Below are positions 1 through 7,853 of a stretch of DNA of 48,755 nt, piece after piece. Every line of letters starts with the position of its first letter. Positions within the stretch are counted from its first letter, which is position 1. This DNA is from an uncultured bacterium (lineage in GTDB: Bacteria > Planctomycetota > UBA1135). The stretch lies in NCBI GenBank assembly GCA_937919925.1, contig CALFOT010000015.1, positions 1 to 48,755 of the forward strand, read 5' to 3'. The position numbers and the translations under genes are program-made. The notes beneath the pieces are model-generated. The model made no database searches, was not told the origin of the DNA, and saw only the letters and a list, made by a program, of their open reading frames with translations.

Positions 1-102
1 CATGGAAGGCATTTGATGAACCTGCCACTTTTACAGAAAAGATGTTGCTTAATCAAATATTTTGTAACAAACACTGACTCTAAACGAAATCATAGTCCAA
101 AC

Positions 103-360
103 ATGCGCAACTCCCTCCTCTTTCGCTGTCGCAGTCTTTACGACCAACTCGACCGCTTTCTAGACGGTGAAATGGGCCTGTGGGAGCATCTTTTAGTCAA
201 AGGCCACCTGATGATGTGCCCACAATGCCGGGTTTATTTGCGCCAATACTCCCAAATTCGCACCCTGAGCCTGCAACAACAGCAGGAGCAATTGCCACCT
301 GATTTTGAACAAGTGATGGGCCCCATTGTGGCACGCTGGAAGAGCGAACAAAACTCCTAA
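103..360 (+). CDS. Small zinc-binding anti-sigma-factor-like protein
   Basis: An 85-residue protein with the Hx3Cx2C zinc signature of the ZAS/zf-HC2 family: H35, C39 and C42, with C9 as a possible fourth ligand. Family members bind extracytoplasmic-function sigma factors and hold them inactive. There is no membrane segment, so it would be a soluble, cytoplasmic type. The frame is open to the left edge of the window, so a longer or truncated 5' end cannot be excluded. I chose the ATG at 103 because the residues before it are not family-like and the DNA there is AT-rich. The partner sigma gene would be expected just outside the window. The family call is by motif only. Confidence 0.55.
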   Translation: MRNSLLFRCRSLYDQLDRFLDGEMGLWEHLLVKGHLMMCPQCRVYLRQYSQIRTLSLQQQQEQLPPDFEQVMGPIVARWKSEQNS

Positions 361-378
361 GCGCCATAGCAAAAAACT

Positions 379-999
379 TTATGCGCGAATCAAAACGGCG
401 CGCACCGGCGAGGCGTCGGCCGCTTCCAAACGCAGCGGGAAGGCGCACAGGGTGTACTCCCCGTCCGGCACCAGCGTGAGCACCAGACCTTCAAGAATGG
501 CCATATCTTTTGCAGCCACGGCGTGATGGCTCTCGAGATGCTGGTCTTCTTGCGGATCAATCGAGGGTGTATCGATGCCAACCAACTCCACTCCTTGGGC
601 AGAAAGGAAATGGATAAGCTCCGCGCTCAGAGCATTGAAATCCGAGTTCCACACCTCTGGATTCGGGAAACTTTCGGTATGAAATAACACACGTGGCGCC
701 GTGATCGGCTGCCGCAAATCTTGCGGTCGAATGCGCGCGCCGCGTGGCAAAGCCACCGAAATCACTTGGCACTGACCGTAGTAACGCTCTAATGCGCGCG
801 CTTCGATGCCTTGCCCATTGGCCACATAGTGATTCGGAGCATCCGCATGCGCGCCCAAATGAGTCGTGCAATGCATGCTGCTCAAAGTCAAGTGATCCCC
901 TTGATTCGTATCCAAACTAACTGAGCGAGTCCATGGCACATCCCCCGGCCACACCGCAGTGCGCGCGTTTATTAGCGGCGAGATATCAATCAGTTTCAT
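379..999 (-). CDS. kynB: Kynurenine formamidase (cyclase family)
   Basis: Hydrolyses N-formyl-L-kynurenine, the product of tryptophan 2,3-dioxygenase, to L-kynurenine and formate in the cytoplasm. The 206-residue protein has the cyclase-family metal signature HLGAHADAPNH (residues 47-57) and the late motif GIDTPSIDP, with an overall length typical of bacterial KynB. The ATG at 999 overlaps the stop of the RidA-type gene as ATGA, and the residues after it (MKLIDISPL) match the family N-terminus, so the longer reading is rejected. It is the last gene of the nine-gene tryptophan operon, whose first gene supplies its substrate. Family and step are well supported. The symbol follows the standard enzyme name. 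Confidence 0.85.
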   Translation of the reverse strand: MKLIDISPLINARTAVWPGDVPWTRSVSLDTNQGDHLTLSSMHCTTHLGAHADAPNHYVANGQGIEARALERYYGQCQVISVALPRGARIRPQDLRQPITAPRVLFHTESFPNPEVWNSDFNALSAELIHFLSAQGVELVGIDTPSIDPQEDQHLESHHAVAAKDMAILEGLVLTLVPDGEYTLCAFPLRLEAADASPVRAVLIRA

Positions 1000-1418
1000 T
1001 GCGGCACCTTGGCAATCACTTTGAATTCGACGGCAATGGGGGTCGGTAAAGCGCAAATGGCAAGGGTGGTGCGCGCCGCTTGCACGGTAGTGAAATGCTG
1101 GGCGTAGACTTCGTTGTAACCGAGGAAATCACGCTCCATGTCCACTAAAAACACCGTCACATCAAGCACATCTTCGAGGGTGGCGCCACAAGCTGCGAGC
1201 ACCGCTTTGATGTTGCCAATGACGGCTTCCGTTTGCGCACGAATGTCATAATCGCGCGGGTTTCCCTGAGCATCGCGGATTGGACCACCAGGAATCTCAT
1301 GCGTGCCCGCTTGCCGCGGACCAACTCCAGAAAGAAACAGCAAATCACCGTGGCGACGAGCATGAGGATAGGCGCCTACTGGATCGGGCGCATTGGACGT
1401 GCGTATGGAGTGACTCAT
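996..1418 (-). CDS. amnD: RidA/YjgF-family protein, probable 2-aminomuconate deaminase
   Basis: A 140-residue RidA-fold protein that most resembles the 2-aminomuconate deaminase branch (AmnD), which hydrolyses 2-aminomuconate to 4-oxalocrotonate and ammonia. Visible signatures are DIRAQTEAVIGNI (58-70), a VFLVDM segment near 90, FLGYNEVY near 98-105, and the conserved arginine R116 in ARTTLA, which binds the substrate carboxylate in this superfamily. It overlaps the upstream dioxygenase subunit (ATGA at 1418-1415) and the downstream kynB (ATGA at 999-996). Next to a semialdehyde dehydrogenase and a 2-aminophenol dioxygenase pair, the deaminase role is more likely than general imine clearance by RidA. 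The exact substrate is inferred from context. Confidence 0.75.
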   Translation of the reverse strand: MSHSIRTSNAPDPVGAYPHARRHGDLLFLSGVGPRQAGTHEIPGGPIRDAQGNPRDYDIRAQTEAVIGNIKAVLAACGATLEDVLDVTVFLVDMERDFLGYNEVYAQHFTTVQAARTTLAICALPTPIAVEFKVIAKVPQ

Positions 1419-2410
1419 GGTTCAAGGGTTGCGGGGGCAGCGGAAGCTTCCGCAGTAGCAATAACATTGCGGTCGCCATGGAAGAAACCACTGTCGTCTT
1501 CATCGTATTCGAGGCCGCCGCCAGCTCCTGGGTAAGGCAACAGACCAACAAGAGCCGCGCCAGTCCCATAGACCGGCTGGTAATCGAACACCGTGCCGCG
1601 GTAATCGTTGTTCTGCCCCATGGCTGCAGCCAACCACCAAATCGCTTTCATTTTCGAATCGCCGTTGGCTTGGCGTGAAAATTCACGGGAAAGTTGCGAG
1701 ACATCTTCGAGTCGGCCCGCTGCAAACAACTCGAGTAACTTGCGGTTCCATTCATCATCTTTCAAAGAATGGATACGATCCGTTGCAGGATCAATGTAAT
1801 CGGTGAACATACGATTCGACAACGCACTCACCCCAACTACGATGGCTTTGCGCCCACTCTTTTTGACTGCATCCAGAGCAGCCTTACCGAGCACCAAGGT
1901 TTCTTGACGGTCTGAATACACGTTGCAGGAAACGATGCACGCAGGAATGCGGTTGTTGGGGTTCAACAGCTTTAGTGCGGTGATGCTGCCCACGTCAATC
2001 GGAAAACCCTGATAAGCAACCGTACGTGCATGCAAACCGCGCGCATTGGCGCACTCGCGGTAAGTCTCCGCAAAGGCCGCATCCATACGCAGTTGGTAGC
2101 GCAGCGTGCCGAGCTCGTGAAAGTCTTCATCCACCACCCAAAAATGTGGCTCAGGATCGGCCTGGATTTGATGCCCAATGATGCTCACCCAGCGCGTGCT
2201 GAATAACAGCAGCAAATCAGCATCACTCGCTTCAATTTCTGCCCGTAGCCTGGCGTAAGAATCATGTAACGATTGCCATCCCGGTGACTGCTCGGGCGCC
2301 AACAAGGGGTGCGGTTGATTGGGCACTAAGTAGCCGCCCAGGATACGTCCGGTGGCAGCGGTGGAATCGGTGGCGCCACTGGCGTCGGTGGCAGGCTGGG
2401 TAGAGCTCAC
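1415..2410 (-). CDS. amnA: 2-aminophenol 1,6-dioxygenase-type alpha (non-catalytic) subunit, LigB fold
   Basis: A 331-residue member of the class III extradiol dioxygenase (LigB) superfamily, resembling the AmnA subunit of 2-aminophenol 1,6-dioxygenase. Where the catalytic subunit has HPPH this one reads NQPH, so an iron-ligand position is lost, as expected for the structural partner. Other AmnA-like stretches are VDEDFHELGTLRY, YQGFPIDVGSITA and VVGVSALSNRMF. It adds about 20 low-complexity residues at the N-terminus and an acidic, Gly/Ala-rich tail of about 35. Start: a GTG at 2410 overlapping the preceding stop (GTGA); the longer upstream reading is not family-like. It would form a heteromer with the next gene product. 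Confidence 0.75.
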   Translation of the reverse strand: MSSTQPATDASGATDSTAATGRILGGYLVPNQPHPLLAPEQSPGWQSLHDSYARLRAEIEASDADLLLLFSTRWVSIIGHQIQADPEPHFWVVDEDFHELGTLRYQLRMDAAFAETYRECANARGLHARTVAYQGFPIDVGSITALKLLNPNNRIPACIVSCNVYSDRQETLVLGKAALDAVKKSGRKAIVVGVSALSNRMFTDYIDPATDRIHSLKDDEWNRKLLELFAAGRLEDVSQLSREFSRQANGDSKMKAIWWLAAAMGQNNDYRGTVFDYQPVYGTGAALVGLLPYPGAGGGLEYDEDDSGFFHGDRNVIATAEASAAPATLEP

Positions 2411-3339
2411 ACCTGTACCTCTGCTTGATCCAATCGCCATTCCACGACTGCATTGCCCGTGCCGATCACGGTGCCGTAACCATGCACGATTCCACCCAGC
2501 TGCGGCACATCCATCGCCCCCATCAACCAAGTCAGGCTGCCGTCTTTACACTCTGATGCCGATTGTTCCATAAAATCGGGCATCTCGTCGAGAAGCTGCC
2601 GGTTACAGCCACGCTCGATTAAATCCAGCACATGCCGATCCCACTTCGCTTGGTTGGCGTTGTAGATATGCTCAAAGGCAGGGTCTTCCGGATCCTCAGG
2701 TTCCTCCGTGAAATGGCGATGACTCAAAGAACAGCTGGCCAACAGCAACGCCCGACGCCCAGTTTTCTCCACCGCGATTTTTGTAGCTTCCCCTAGCGCT
2801 AACATTTCTCGCTCGCCGACCTCATTGCTGTAGTCGAAGTAACTCCGCGCCGAGGAAATCGCCACAATGGGTAAATCAAAGGCTGGGCGGGTGAGGTAGC
2901 ACGAAGTGATGGTTCCATAATCCACGCGGAACTCTGGATTGCGCATCATGCTCATCACTAGGCCGCGCTGTTCTCCTTCCGCGTGAATCGCTTCAGCGAG
3001 TTCGACATCAATATGCAGATCAAAATTGAAACGAAACAAGTTCGGAAAAATCGGGTCAACCGAAAGCCCTTTGAAGTGCTCAACGCCAAGCAGATGATGA
3101 CCGCGACGGGTTTTCCAGTGCGGCGTATGCACAATCACCACATCGAACTCCGCCGCTTCTAAACTGCGGCGCATAGCCGCGTAACCAGCCAAAAGTCCTT
3201 GCCACGCCCCGGCTCCAGAAGCTTGTGGTTCGTTTTGGGGCGGGTTGGCGGCGAAGACTAAATGTGGTGGGTGCGGCGCCAGACAGCCGCGCACGATCCG
3301 CCCCTTCGTTTTCGAGTTATGGTTCACAGCTGAATACAT
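2407..3339 (-). CDS. amnB: 2-aminophenol 1,6-dioxygenase-type beta (catalytic) subunit, class III extradiol
   Basis: Fe(II)-dependent ring-cleaving dioxygenase; 310 residues and close to the AmnB catalytic subunit that opens 2-aminophenol to 2-aminomuconate 6-semialdehyde. Metal-ligand candidates are H23 in APHPPHL, H71 or H74 in VHTPHW, and E263 in SECKDGSLTW; H207 in SHRHF is the likely acid/base. Long AmnB-like runs include ANPPQNEP, SVDPIFPN, MMRNPEFRVDYGTIT and HGYGTVIGTGNAV. Two starts are possible: ATG at 3339, or GTG at 3327, which makes the GTGA overlap typical of this operon. The resemblance to 2-aminophenol enzymes rather than to cupin 3-hydroxyanthranilate dioxygenase is central to the pathway proposed here. 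Confidence 0.85.
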   Translation of the reverse strand: MYSAVNHNSKTKGRIVRGCLAPHPPHLVFAANPPQNEPQASGAGAWQGLLAGYAAMRRSLEAAEFDVVIVHTPHWKTRRGHHLLGVEHFKGLSVDPIFPNLFRFNFDLHIDVELAEAIHAEGEQRGLVMSMMRNPEFRVDYGTITSCYLTRPAFDLPIVAISSARSYFDYSNEVGEREMLALGEATKIAVEKTGRRALLLASCSLSHRHFTEEPEDPEDPAFEHIYNANQAKWDRHVLDLIERGCNRQLLDEMPDFMEQSASECKDGSLTWLMGAMDVPQLGGIVHGYGTVIGTGNAVVEWRLDQAEVQV

Positions 3340-4724
3340 ACGTTGCGGTCTTGCGAGAAAAATTCCATCGAGTAACGTCCCCCTTCGCGGCCAACGCCAC
3401 TTTGCTTCATGCCGCCAAACGGCACCCGGAAGTCGCGTTTATTCCAAGTATTGATCCACACCATGCCGGATTCAATGCGCTCGGCGAGACGATGAGCGCG
3501 GGTGAGGTTTTGTGTCCAAATCGAAGATCCCAATCCATACTCCACAAAGTTGGCCATTTCTAGTGCTTGTTGTTCGGAGTCAAAGGGGTGCACCGTTACC
3601 ACTGGACCAAAGATTTCTTCGGTGGCCACGCGGCAATCAATCGCCAACCCAGTGATGATGGTGGGTTCAAAAAAAGCTGACTTCTCGGGGCCAACTCGAT
3701 TGCCACCGCACACCACCGTGCCGCCTTCTTGGCGTGCCAAATCTACATATGCGGCTACTTTTTCGCGGTGCGCGAAAGAAATCAAAGAGCCTAAACTCTC
3801 GCCCGGAGTCCACGCTCCAGCAGCAACCTCGGCCACCAAACGTTCTACAAACTCAGCGTAAATAGAGCGCTCCACCAGTAAACGAGAACCACACAAACAG
3901 ACTTGGCCGGCATTAAAAAACGCGGCGCGGGCCACACCAGCAACCGCCAAGTCCAAATCGCAATCAGCGAACACCAAGCTGGGGTTTTTGCCGCCCAATT
4001 CCAGACTGATTTTTTTTAATAACGGCGCAGCGACGCCCGCAATGTGCTTTCCCGTCACCGTGCCGCCAGTGAAGCTCACTGCTTTGATATCTGGGTGTTG
4101 TACCAAAGCCTCTCCAGCTTCATGCCCAAGGCCATGCACCACATTCAACAAACCATTCGGCGCACCGACTTGCGTGAACACTTCGGCACACAGGGTGGCC
4201 GTTGTTGGCGTTAATTCCGACGGCTTGACCACCACCGCATTCCCCATGGCAATGGCCGGAGCCACCTTCCAGGTGAACAAATGGAATGGGAAATTCCACG
4301 GTGTAATCAATGCAACATTTCCGAGCGGCTGACGCAAAGTGTAATTGAAGCCATCCTCCATTTGGTGACAGGCCGTGGCATCATTGCGCAGCGCTGCCGC
4401 ATAGAAGCGCAAATTATCCAAGGCGCGTGGAATATCCCCATGGGTGGTCGCCTGGAGTGTTTTACCACTATCCATGGCCTCGGCGGCAGCGAACTCGGGG
4501 ATACGCTTGGCCACTGCATCGGCAACGGCAATCAGTAATTCACTGCGCTCCAATCTGGTGAGACGGCGCGCTGCTTGGGCCGCAGCAACAGCGTTGGCCA
4601 CATCGGTGCGATCACTCCGTGGAATCAAGCCGCAAACTTCCCCAGTTTTGGGGTTGACGTTATCAAGGTAAAGGCCGCTTGAAGGCGCTACTCCTTGGCC
4701 ATGAATCCAATTGTTCAATTTCAC
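3324..4724 (-). CDS. amnC: 2-aminomuconate 6-semialdehyde dehydrogenase-type aldehyde dehydrogenase
   Basis: NAD-dependent aldehyde dehydrogenase of 466 residues with complete catalytic machinery: N144 (TPWNFPF), E242 (LELGGKNP) and nucleophile C276. The sequence around the nucleophile, NAGQVCLCGSR, and the later segment RDFRVPFGGMKQSGVGREGG are characteristic of the ALDH branch that contains 2-aminomuconic and 2-hydroxymuconic semialdehyde dehydrogenases. It would oxidise the ring-cleavage product to 2-aminomuconate, the substrate of the RidA-type deaminase. The GTG start at 4724 gives a GTGA overlap with the asparaginase-like gene and begins at the usual family position (KLNNWIHGQ). A TTG at 4739 in the same frame is less likely. 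Confidence 0.85.
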   Translation of the reverse strand: MKLNNWIHGQGVAPSSGLYLDNVNPKTGEVCGLIPRSDRTDVANAVAAAQAARRLTRLERSELLIAVADAVAKRIPEFAAAEAMDSGKTLQATTHGDIPRALDNLRFYAAALRNDATACHQMEDGFNYTLRQPLGNVALITPWNFPFHLFTWKVAPAIAMGNAVVVKPSELTPTTATLCAEVFTQVGAPNGLLNVVHGLGHEAGEALVQHPDIKAVSFTGGTVTGKHIAGVAAPLLKKISLELGGKNPSLVFADCDLDLAVAGVARAAFFNAGQVCLCGSRLLVERSIYAEFVERLVAEVAAGAWTPGESLGSLISFAHREKVAAYVDLARQEGGTVVCGGNRVGPEKSAFFEPTIITGLAIDCRVATEEIFGPVVTVHPFDSEQQALEMANFVEYGLGSSIWTQNLTRAHRLAERIESGMVWINTWNKRDFRVPFGGMKQSGVGREGGRYSMEFFSQDRNVCIQL

Positions 4725-5824
4725 AAGTATTTCTCCCAATCAAAATCGTAGCGTTCCGTATCAGGATCCCATTCATCCCAAGTAGGAATACTTTCCAACT
4801 TTTTGAGATAAGCTGGCGGCACCACGCCGGGCACCAAAAAGGCTTTTTGACGATGCAAGGCGTATGGGTTGCGCAACTCAATCCCGAGCACGCCAAGTAC
4901 CGCGCGGGCGAGATACCAGGTTGCTTGAGAGTTCCATCCATGCGCAATTTTAATCACCACACCCAGACCTTGCGGGTAATCCGGATGGTCTATCGCCATG
5001 CCTAGCAAACCATCCGCGCCTTCCTTCGCCAGCACGCGACCGGCGGAAGACTTCAGAATGGTGGAATCCAAACGGTTGAACCCACCCACTAAATCCGGGT
5101 GGCGGAACATGGCCTCCCAGATCCAATCTTGCTGTTTATCGCGCACCAGCCCTGCATAGAGTTGTGCCAGTTCGCCCACGGTATTGGACATGGTGGGCAA
5201 ACCGCAACCATCGCGCGCAATGCGTAACGGCCGCCAAGCGGCGCCAAGATAAGCTTGCACTTGGTGCAAATAAGCTTTGAAAAATGGGTGCTGCGGCAGC
5301 AAATAGCCTACCTCTTCCCAACCCTTCAACTGGCAACCACGTAACAAAGCCGCGTGTTCGCCACTGCAGGTATGAAACCAACGCCGCGGTCGCCGTACTT
5401 GGCGGCCAAACTGAATCAGCGGCACATCCAGTGGGGTTTGCATCAGGCCCCAATCCTCTTCGGCAAGAATGGATTGGGCGGCGGCCACATGCGCGGCGTC
5501 ACCATTATGCGAGGCGACCGCAATCGCCCGCTGCTCCCAATTGAGTTCTGGTTCCAGCTCGTCGCAAAAAACCTTCATCATCAACGGCTTCATCATGCTG
5601 CGCCCGTAGCACAAAACATTGCCGCCGAAACTGTGGATAACCTCGTTGCCGTGCGACCAAGCCACAGCGCCATGGATGGTGGTTTCTGAAACTCCGTTAC
5701 GGCGAAAATCAATGAGGGGTTCCCATTCGACTTCGCGGCCAGTTGGGATTCCGGCAATCTGCTCTCCCAGAGGCGATTTGGGGTACATGGCATCGCGTGG
5801 GCGCGAAGTGGGCGACGTGCTCAT
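4721..5824 (-). CDS. Asparaginase II-like (Rhizobium-type, PF06089) hydrolase
   Basis: A 367-residue protein of the Asparaginase_II family, structurally related to serine-dependent amidohydrolases rather than to E. coli asparaginases. Family landmarks appear in order: RSMMKP with the Ser-x-x-Lys pair S76/K79, VASHNGDAAHV near 103-113, CSGEHA (153-158), DGCGLPT (205-211) and LAKEGADG around 270. In the Rhizobium enzymes, as I recall, zinc is held by Cys, Lys and Cys in CSGKH and DGCG. Here that Lys is Glu156, so the pocket differs. It overlaps its neighbours on both sides (ATGA and GTGA). A beta-aspartyl hydrolase in a tryptophan operon suggests an aspartyl ester or anilide derived from kynurenine as substrate (inference). 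Confidence 0.7.
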   Translation of the reverse strand: MSTSPTSRPRDAMYPKSPLGEQIAGIPTGREVEWEPLIDFRRNGVSETTIHGAVAWSHGNEVIHSFGGNVLCYGRSMMKPLMMKVFCDELEPELNWEQRAIAVASHNGDAAHVAAAQSILAEEDWGLMQTPLDVPLIQFGRQVRRPRRWFHTCSGEHAALLRGCQLKGWEEVGYLLPQHPFFKAYLHQVQAYLGAAWRPLRIARDGCGLPTMSNTVGELAQLYAGLVRDKQQDWIWEAMFRHPDLVGGFNRLDSTILKSSAGRVLAKEGADGLLGMAIDHPDYPQGLGVVIKIAHGWNSQATWYLARAVLGVLGIELRNPYALHRQKAFLVPGVVPPAYLKKLESIPTWDEWDPDTERYDFDWEKYL

Positions 5825-7059
5825 CTCGACACCACCTCAAGCGCGGGGATGACGTGATGCCGAAAGGCTTCCATGTTGCGCATCACACGCGGGCTATCGT
5901 GATTGTAAAAATCAAACCACAACATCAGACGATCTTGTGGATGGAAACGCTCCGTGATTTGCGCAGCAATTTCTTGAGGGTTGCCAACCAAAGCGTTTTC
6001 AGTAGCACCTGCAACTTTGTTCACATCAATCGTACCTTCCAAAGCATTCCAGTATTCCGAGAGCGCGGCGGCAGCTTCAGCGTGTGCGGCCGTTGATTGT
6101 TGCCCTGCAGTGAGGCCTTCTTCGGCGTTCAAGAACACCATGACCGTGCGCGGCATAAAAGCACGTTGCCAAGCACCGCCTGCGGGATGATAAGCCTTGC
6201 GCATACGTGTATGCGTATCATTGATGACGTCTTCTGCGGTAATCGACAGGTTAAAGACTTGCACCGGCTGCATTTGATTCAACTCTTCCTGCAAAGCGGG
6301 ATCATGTGAGCCAACAACAAGTTGCAATAATTCACGACGCCACCGCTGCGGAATTATTTTTAATTTCTCAAAATCCCAGCGTTTGGCAAATGGAATCCGA
6401 TTGGGAGCTTTCCCACCATGGGTGGCCTCCCACGCTTGCTGCACTTTTTGCCAATCGAGTTCACTGCGAAAGTGGCTGCGGTCTAATGCAATATCTGGGG
6501 TTTGAGTGCTGTCCAACACATCACCGCGCAGTAATTGCAAGAAGATGAAGCAGGCCTCGCGAAACATCTGCCCTTTGTAAGCAGGCCAAGCAGCTTGTTC
6601 CACGGCGTCACGATAATCCACACCATAAGCCCGGTTCATGAACTCAAAGCGCCCCGCGGCAAAACCAATATGGATGCGACGCTTTTCTTCACGATCCAAA
6701 CCATGCAAAGCACAAAAGGCGGCAACACGCTCTGCTGCCGCAATGGGCCCGCCATTACAGACGATATTCATCACTGCCGCACCCGCTTCAATATTTTGAG
6801 TGCAAGCAAAAATTTTATGCGCAAGTTGGCAGAAATCGACGTTCAATCCAACCTCTCCTTGAAAATGAGGTACCACCGGCCGCGTGTTGTGCTTTTGAAC
6901 CTCCGTGGAGAGATGCGATTCGGCAACCCAAGCGCAGCCATAACCCAAGCGGTCAGCAAGTTGAACTTGCTCAAAAAAATTACCAAACATGGTGGCTTCA
7001 TCGGGCATCTTGCCGGCCACTGGAGTTTGACAAATCGAAAAGAAGACGTCGAAATCCAT
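5821..7059 (-). CDS. LLM-class (luciferase-like) flavin-dependent monooxygenase
   Basis: A 412-residue luciferase-like TIM-barrel monooxygenase that would use reduced FMN and oxygen. Early barrel motifs are visible: MDFDVFFSI at the N-terminus, FFEQVQLADRLGYGCAWVAESHLS (split at about residues 28-51), then a flavin-side segment AAVMNIVCNGGPIAAAERVA. The family includes aromatic hydroxylases and type II Baeyer-Villiger monooxygenases, so sequence alone does not give the reaction. It sits in a tryptophan operon that lacks kynureninase and kynurenine 3-monooxygenase. I propose that it oxidises the aryl ketone of kynurenine; ring hydroxylation is the main alternative. The ATG at 7059 lies 2 bases after the SDR stop; the longer reading adds 28 unrelated residues. 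Confidence 0.75.
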   Translation of the reverse strand: MDFDVFFSICQTPVAGKMPDEATMFGNFFEQVQLADRLGYGCAWVAESHLSTEVQKHNTRPVVPHFQGEVGLNVDFCQLAHKIFACTQNIEAGAAVMNIVCNGGPIAAAERVAAFCALHGLDREEKRRIHIGFAAGRFEFMNRAYGVDYRDAVEQAAWPAYKGQMFREACFIFLQLLRGDVLDSTQTPDIALDRSHFRSELDWQKVQQAWEATHGGKAPNRIPFAKRWDFEKLKIIPQRWRRELLQLVVGSHDPALQEELNQMQPVQVFNLSITAEDVINDTHTRMRKAYHPAGGAWQRAFMPRTVMVFLNAEEGLTAGQQSTAAHAEAAAALSEYWNALEGTIDVNKVAGATENALVGNPQEIAAQITERFHPQDRLMLWFDFYNHDSPRVMRNMEAFRHHVIPALEVVSR

Positions 7060-7061
7060 AG

Positions 7062-7853
7062 CTAGATGGAGTTTAAGCGCCCGCCGTCGACTGCAATCGA
7101 TTGGCCACGGATAAATGCACCTGCCGGGCTTGCCAAAAAACAAGCCAGTGCAGCAAGCTCTTGCGGATCTCCCAAACGACCTTCGGGAACGGTGGCCATC
7201 CAGTTGGCTTGCACATCACTCTCACTGATTCCCTGGCGCCCCGCCATGGTACTTTTTAGTGATTCCAGGCGATCCGTAGCCGTAAAACCAGGAAGCAGGT
7301 TGTTGATGGTAATTCCAGGAGGTAGCTCCTTGGATAGTGTTTTGGCCCAAGACGCCATTGCGCCGCGCACGGTATTCGAAACGCCAAGCCCAGCAATGGG
7401 CTCTTTCACCGAAGTGGAAATCACATTCAAAATACGTCCGTAACCAGCAGCCTTCATGCCCCCCACCAAACGCTGCACCAAAAAATGCGCGGCAAATAAA
7501 TGGCGCGCAAGTGGCTTTAAGAAATCTTGCTCGCTGGCTTCCAACAGCGGCCCACCGGGAGGACCACCACTGTTGTTCACCAACACATGGACCGTACCCA
7601 GTTCCGCAATCAAATCATCAGCCGCCGCAGAAAGCGCCAGTCGATCTTCCAAATCAACCGCGTACACAGCAACGCCAGCAGCACCTGCTGCACGACAAAG
7701 TTCGGCAACGGCTGTGAGCTTTTCCGTGTTGCGTGCTAACAAGGACAAGCTGGCTCCAGCCGCAGCCATGCTGAGAGCGATTTCGCGACCAATGCCGCTA
7801 CTTGCGCCACAAATCAGAGCGTGCCGGCCACATAACGAAGTAGAGAGACTCAT
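7062..7853 (-). CDS. Short-chain dehydrogenase/reductase with non-canonical active site
   Basis: A 263-residue Rossmann-fold SDR. The nucleotide-binding motif is GASSGIG (16-22), the NNSG motif is at 93-96 followed by GPPGG, and a catalytic-type serine lies in VISTS. The YxxxK pair is absent: the aligned positions read S159 and R163 in GVSNTVRGAM. A subgroup of SDRs with SN-x-x-R at this place is known, so this is an atypical subfamily rather than a decayed gene, and the frame is intact. It overlaps TDO (ATGA) and precedes the LLM monooxygenase by 2 bases. Its step is unclear: a reductase supporting the monooxygenase or an enzyme acting on a later intermediate are both possible. Confidence 0.8.
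   Translation of the reverse strand: MSLSTSLCGRHALICGASSGIGREIALSMAAAGASLSLLARNTEKLTAVAELCRAAGAAGVAVYAVDLEDRLALSAAADDLIAELGTVHVLVNNSGGPPGGPLLEASEQDFLKPLARHLFAAHFLVQRLVGGMKAAGYGRILNVISTSVKEPIAGLGVSNTVRGAMASWAKTLSKELPPGITINNLLPGFTATDRLESLKSTMAGRQGISESDVQANWMATVPEGRLGDPQELAALACFLASPAGAFIRGQSIAVDGGRLNSI

Noticed and set aside
7062..7853. SDR as a pseudogene because the catalytic Tyr and Lys are missing
   Set aside because: The frame is intact, coupled to neighbours, and a known SDR subgroup has Ser/Arg-type replacements.
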